From Bacteroidales bacterium (GTDB lineage: Bacteria > Bacteroidota > Bacteroidia > Bacteroidales > UBA12077): a stretch of 25,559 bases of DNA. Each line of letters opens with the position of its first letter. The stretch's first letter is position 1. Positions 24,971-25,559 of the stretch are shown piece after piece. Location: contig DMBU01000082.1 of assembly GCA_003446015.1 (NCBI GenBank), forward strand, positions 44,365 through 69,923, read 5' to 3'. The translations under genes and the position numbers were made by a program. The notes below the pieces were generated by a model. That model saw only the letters and a program-made list of their open reading frames with translations. It had not been told where the DNA came from and searched no databases.

Positions 24971-25367
24971 TTTAAATGTTTAATAGTTAGTTAAATTATT
25001 ATCCTTTGTTCTAATCCCTGCATACCATAAAATTAATTAACTCAATCTCGTTTGTCAGTATTTTTTATAAATAGATATTTACAATTAGCTACTAGTTATT
25101 AACATTTTAGAGTAATTTTATAACTCTTAAATAATTGATATGCTCTATACCTTTGTATAATTTGGGGAGTTTTTGTAAATTAATGTTGCATACTTTCTTA
25201 TTATCTCCTTAATTCTCCTTGGTATGAAATGGTATAACATTTTAAATAAAAGAACATTGAAAAGAGCCGATACGTAATATTCAACCCTAGAGGGATGTTT
25301 GCCTTAATGATACTTTAATTGTATGTTGGGTATTCTGATTGTCAATCAATAGAACAATTGATTTGAG
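24971..25367. other. Non-coding right-end region upstream of tnsA
   Basis: No gene is supportable here. I found no consensus -7 box (CAAAnnTA on the plus strand) for tnsA, so its promoter is weak, non-canonical or regulated. On the plus strand TACCTTTG at 25148-25155 is a perfect -7 box pointing outward. A transcript from it would run about 275 bases to the terminator-like hairpin at 25368-25434 without a convincing ORF. A small hairpin (aatcaat/attgatt) is at 25344-25363. Confidence 0.4.
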
Positions 25368-25434
25368 GTAAACTAAATAAAAATGGGTAATTCCTTTTAA
25401 TAAGAAATTGCCCATTCTTTTATTTTAAGTTTAC
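25368..25434. terminator. Bidirectional terminator-like hairpin in the right end
   Basis: An 11-bp stem pairs aatgggtaatt (25382-25392) with aattgcccatt (25406-25416), with one G-U pair and a 13-base loop. Outside it, A-rich and T-rich arms extend pairing to gtaaac (25368-25373) and gtttac (25429-25434). T-rich DNA follows the stem in both reading directions. It could stop transcripts entering tnsA from outside the element, transcripts leaving it, or both. Confidence 0.55.
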
Positions 25435-25469
25435 TTCGAAATATCTCTAATCAATTAAATTCCAATTCA

Positions 25470-25496
25470 ATATTTTGTCCAAACTTTATTCTCAAA
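25470..25496 (-). repeat. TnsB-binding site, right end, inner
   Basis: This is a 27-bp direct repeat, identical to 25504-25530, containing tgtccaaactttatt (25476-25490). On the minus strand it reads aataaagtttggaca followed by aaatat, closely resembling the Tn7 TnsB site with its trailing acaaaata. Confidence 0.75.
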
Positions 25497-25503
25497 CCAC
25501 GAA

Positions 25504-25530
25504 ATATTTTGTCCAAACTTTATTCTCAAA
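25504..25530 (-). repeat. TnsB-binding site, right end, middle
   Basis: This is the second identical 27-bp copy, 34 bases from the first. Its core is 25510-25524. Confidence 0.75.
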
Positions 25531-25549
25531 TCTGTCCAAACTTTATTAT
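25530..25549 (-). repeat. Right terminal inverted repeat / outermost TnsB site
   Basis: On the minus strand it reads ataataaagtttggacagat, identical over 20 bases to 6-25 at the left end. Its core starts 23 bases from the middle site's core, closer than the 34-base spacing of the inner two. The remaining bases to 25558 probably form the terminal octamer, ending in CA. Confidence 0.78.
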
Positions 25550-25559
25550 CTAACTCCAA

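Larger units (their letters stand above)
1..25558. mobile_element. Tn7-like transposon (tnsABCDE) with defence cargo
   Basis: The element has inverted terminal repeats of 20 identical bases (6-25 and 25530-25549), a tnsABCDE operon reading inward from the right end, and cargo in the other half. This is the Tn7 layout, with tnsA next to the right end. The presumed right terminus is the CA at 25557-25558: read inward it gives TG plus six bases and then gataataaag, matching the spacing of the Tn7 end (eight terminal bases, then gacaataaag). The matching left terminus would lie about four bases before base 1, so the left edge appears just clipped. A target-site duplication cannot be checked. The exact termini are inference; the element identity is well supported by the five tns genes. 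Confidence 0.88.

Noticed and set aside
25470..25549. Right-end repeats as a CRISPR array
   Set aside because: There are only three copies, spacing is unequal and too short for spacers, the core matches the left terminus inverted and there is no cas gene. They are TnsB sites; the element is not a CRISPR-associated transposon.

Overview
The window looks like almost the whole of a Tn7-like transposon from a Bacteroidota bacterium. Three things point to that phylum: the DNA is AT-rich, Shine-Dalgarno sequences are weak or absent, and promoter -7 boxes of the Bacteroidota type (TAnnTTTG) lie before several genes. A 20-bp sequence, ataataaagtttggacagat, is present at the left edge (6-25) and inverted at the right edge (25530-25549). 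Its core (aataaagtttggaca) occurs twice more at the right end, as expected for TnsB-binding sites. No host flank such as glmS is visible, so the insertion site cannot be read.

The right third (17140-24970, minus strand) is a complete, tightly packed transposition operon: tnsA (endonuclease), tnsB (DD(35)E transposase), tnsC (AAA+ regulator), tnsD (TniQ-type target selector with a CCCH zinc site) and tnsE (second target selector). A tnsE in this phylum is the notable part. By analogy with Tn7, TnsD should direct insertion to a fixed chromosomal site and TnsE to replicating or mobile DNA.

The left half is cargo on the plus strand. A seven-gene operon (1226-12275) encodes a type I restriction-modification system (hsdM, hsdS, hsdR). 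A three-gene module (DUF262 protein, DUF3696-type ATPase, unrecognised 281-aa protein) sits between hsdS and hsdR, and a further ABC/SMC-like ATPase gene ends the operon. Related ~66-bp direct repeats (1099-1165 and 12298-12363) flank the operon, as if it moved as a unit. A likely promoter overlaps the first repeat. Next come an attC-like palindrome and a gene for a 767-aa protein with two NDT/TIR-like domains and an Sll1717-type P-loop ATPase domain, which looks like a defence protein.

The least explained part is 15379-16954. A near-ideal Bacteroidota promoter (TTG-N19-TAATTTTG) is followed at once by a ~190-nt region with extensive base pairing: two coaxial 8-bp helices enclosing a long hairpin, then a small hairpin and an intrinsic terminator. 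Thirty bases further on starts a 416-aa protein with a possible zinc site and no family I recognise, followed by its own terminator. This is either a stand-alone small RNA paired with a protein gene or a long attenuator leader. I see no reverse transcriptase, CRISPR array, tRNA or rRNA in the window.
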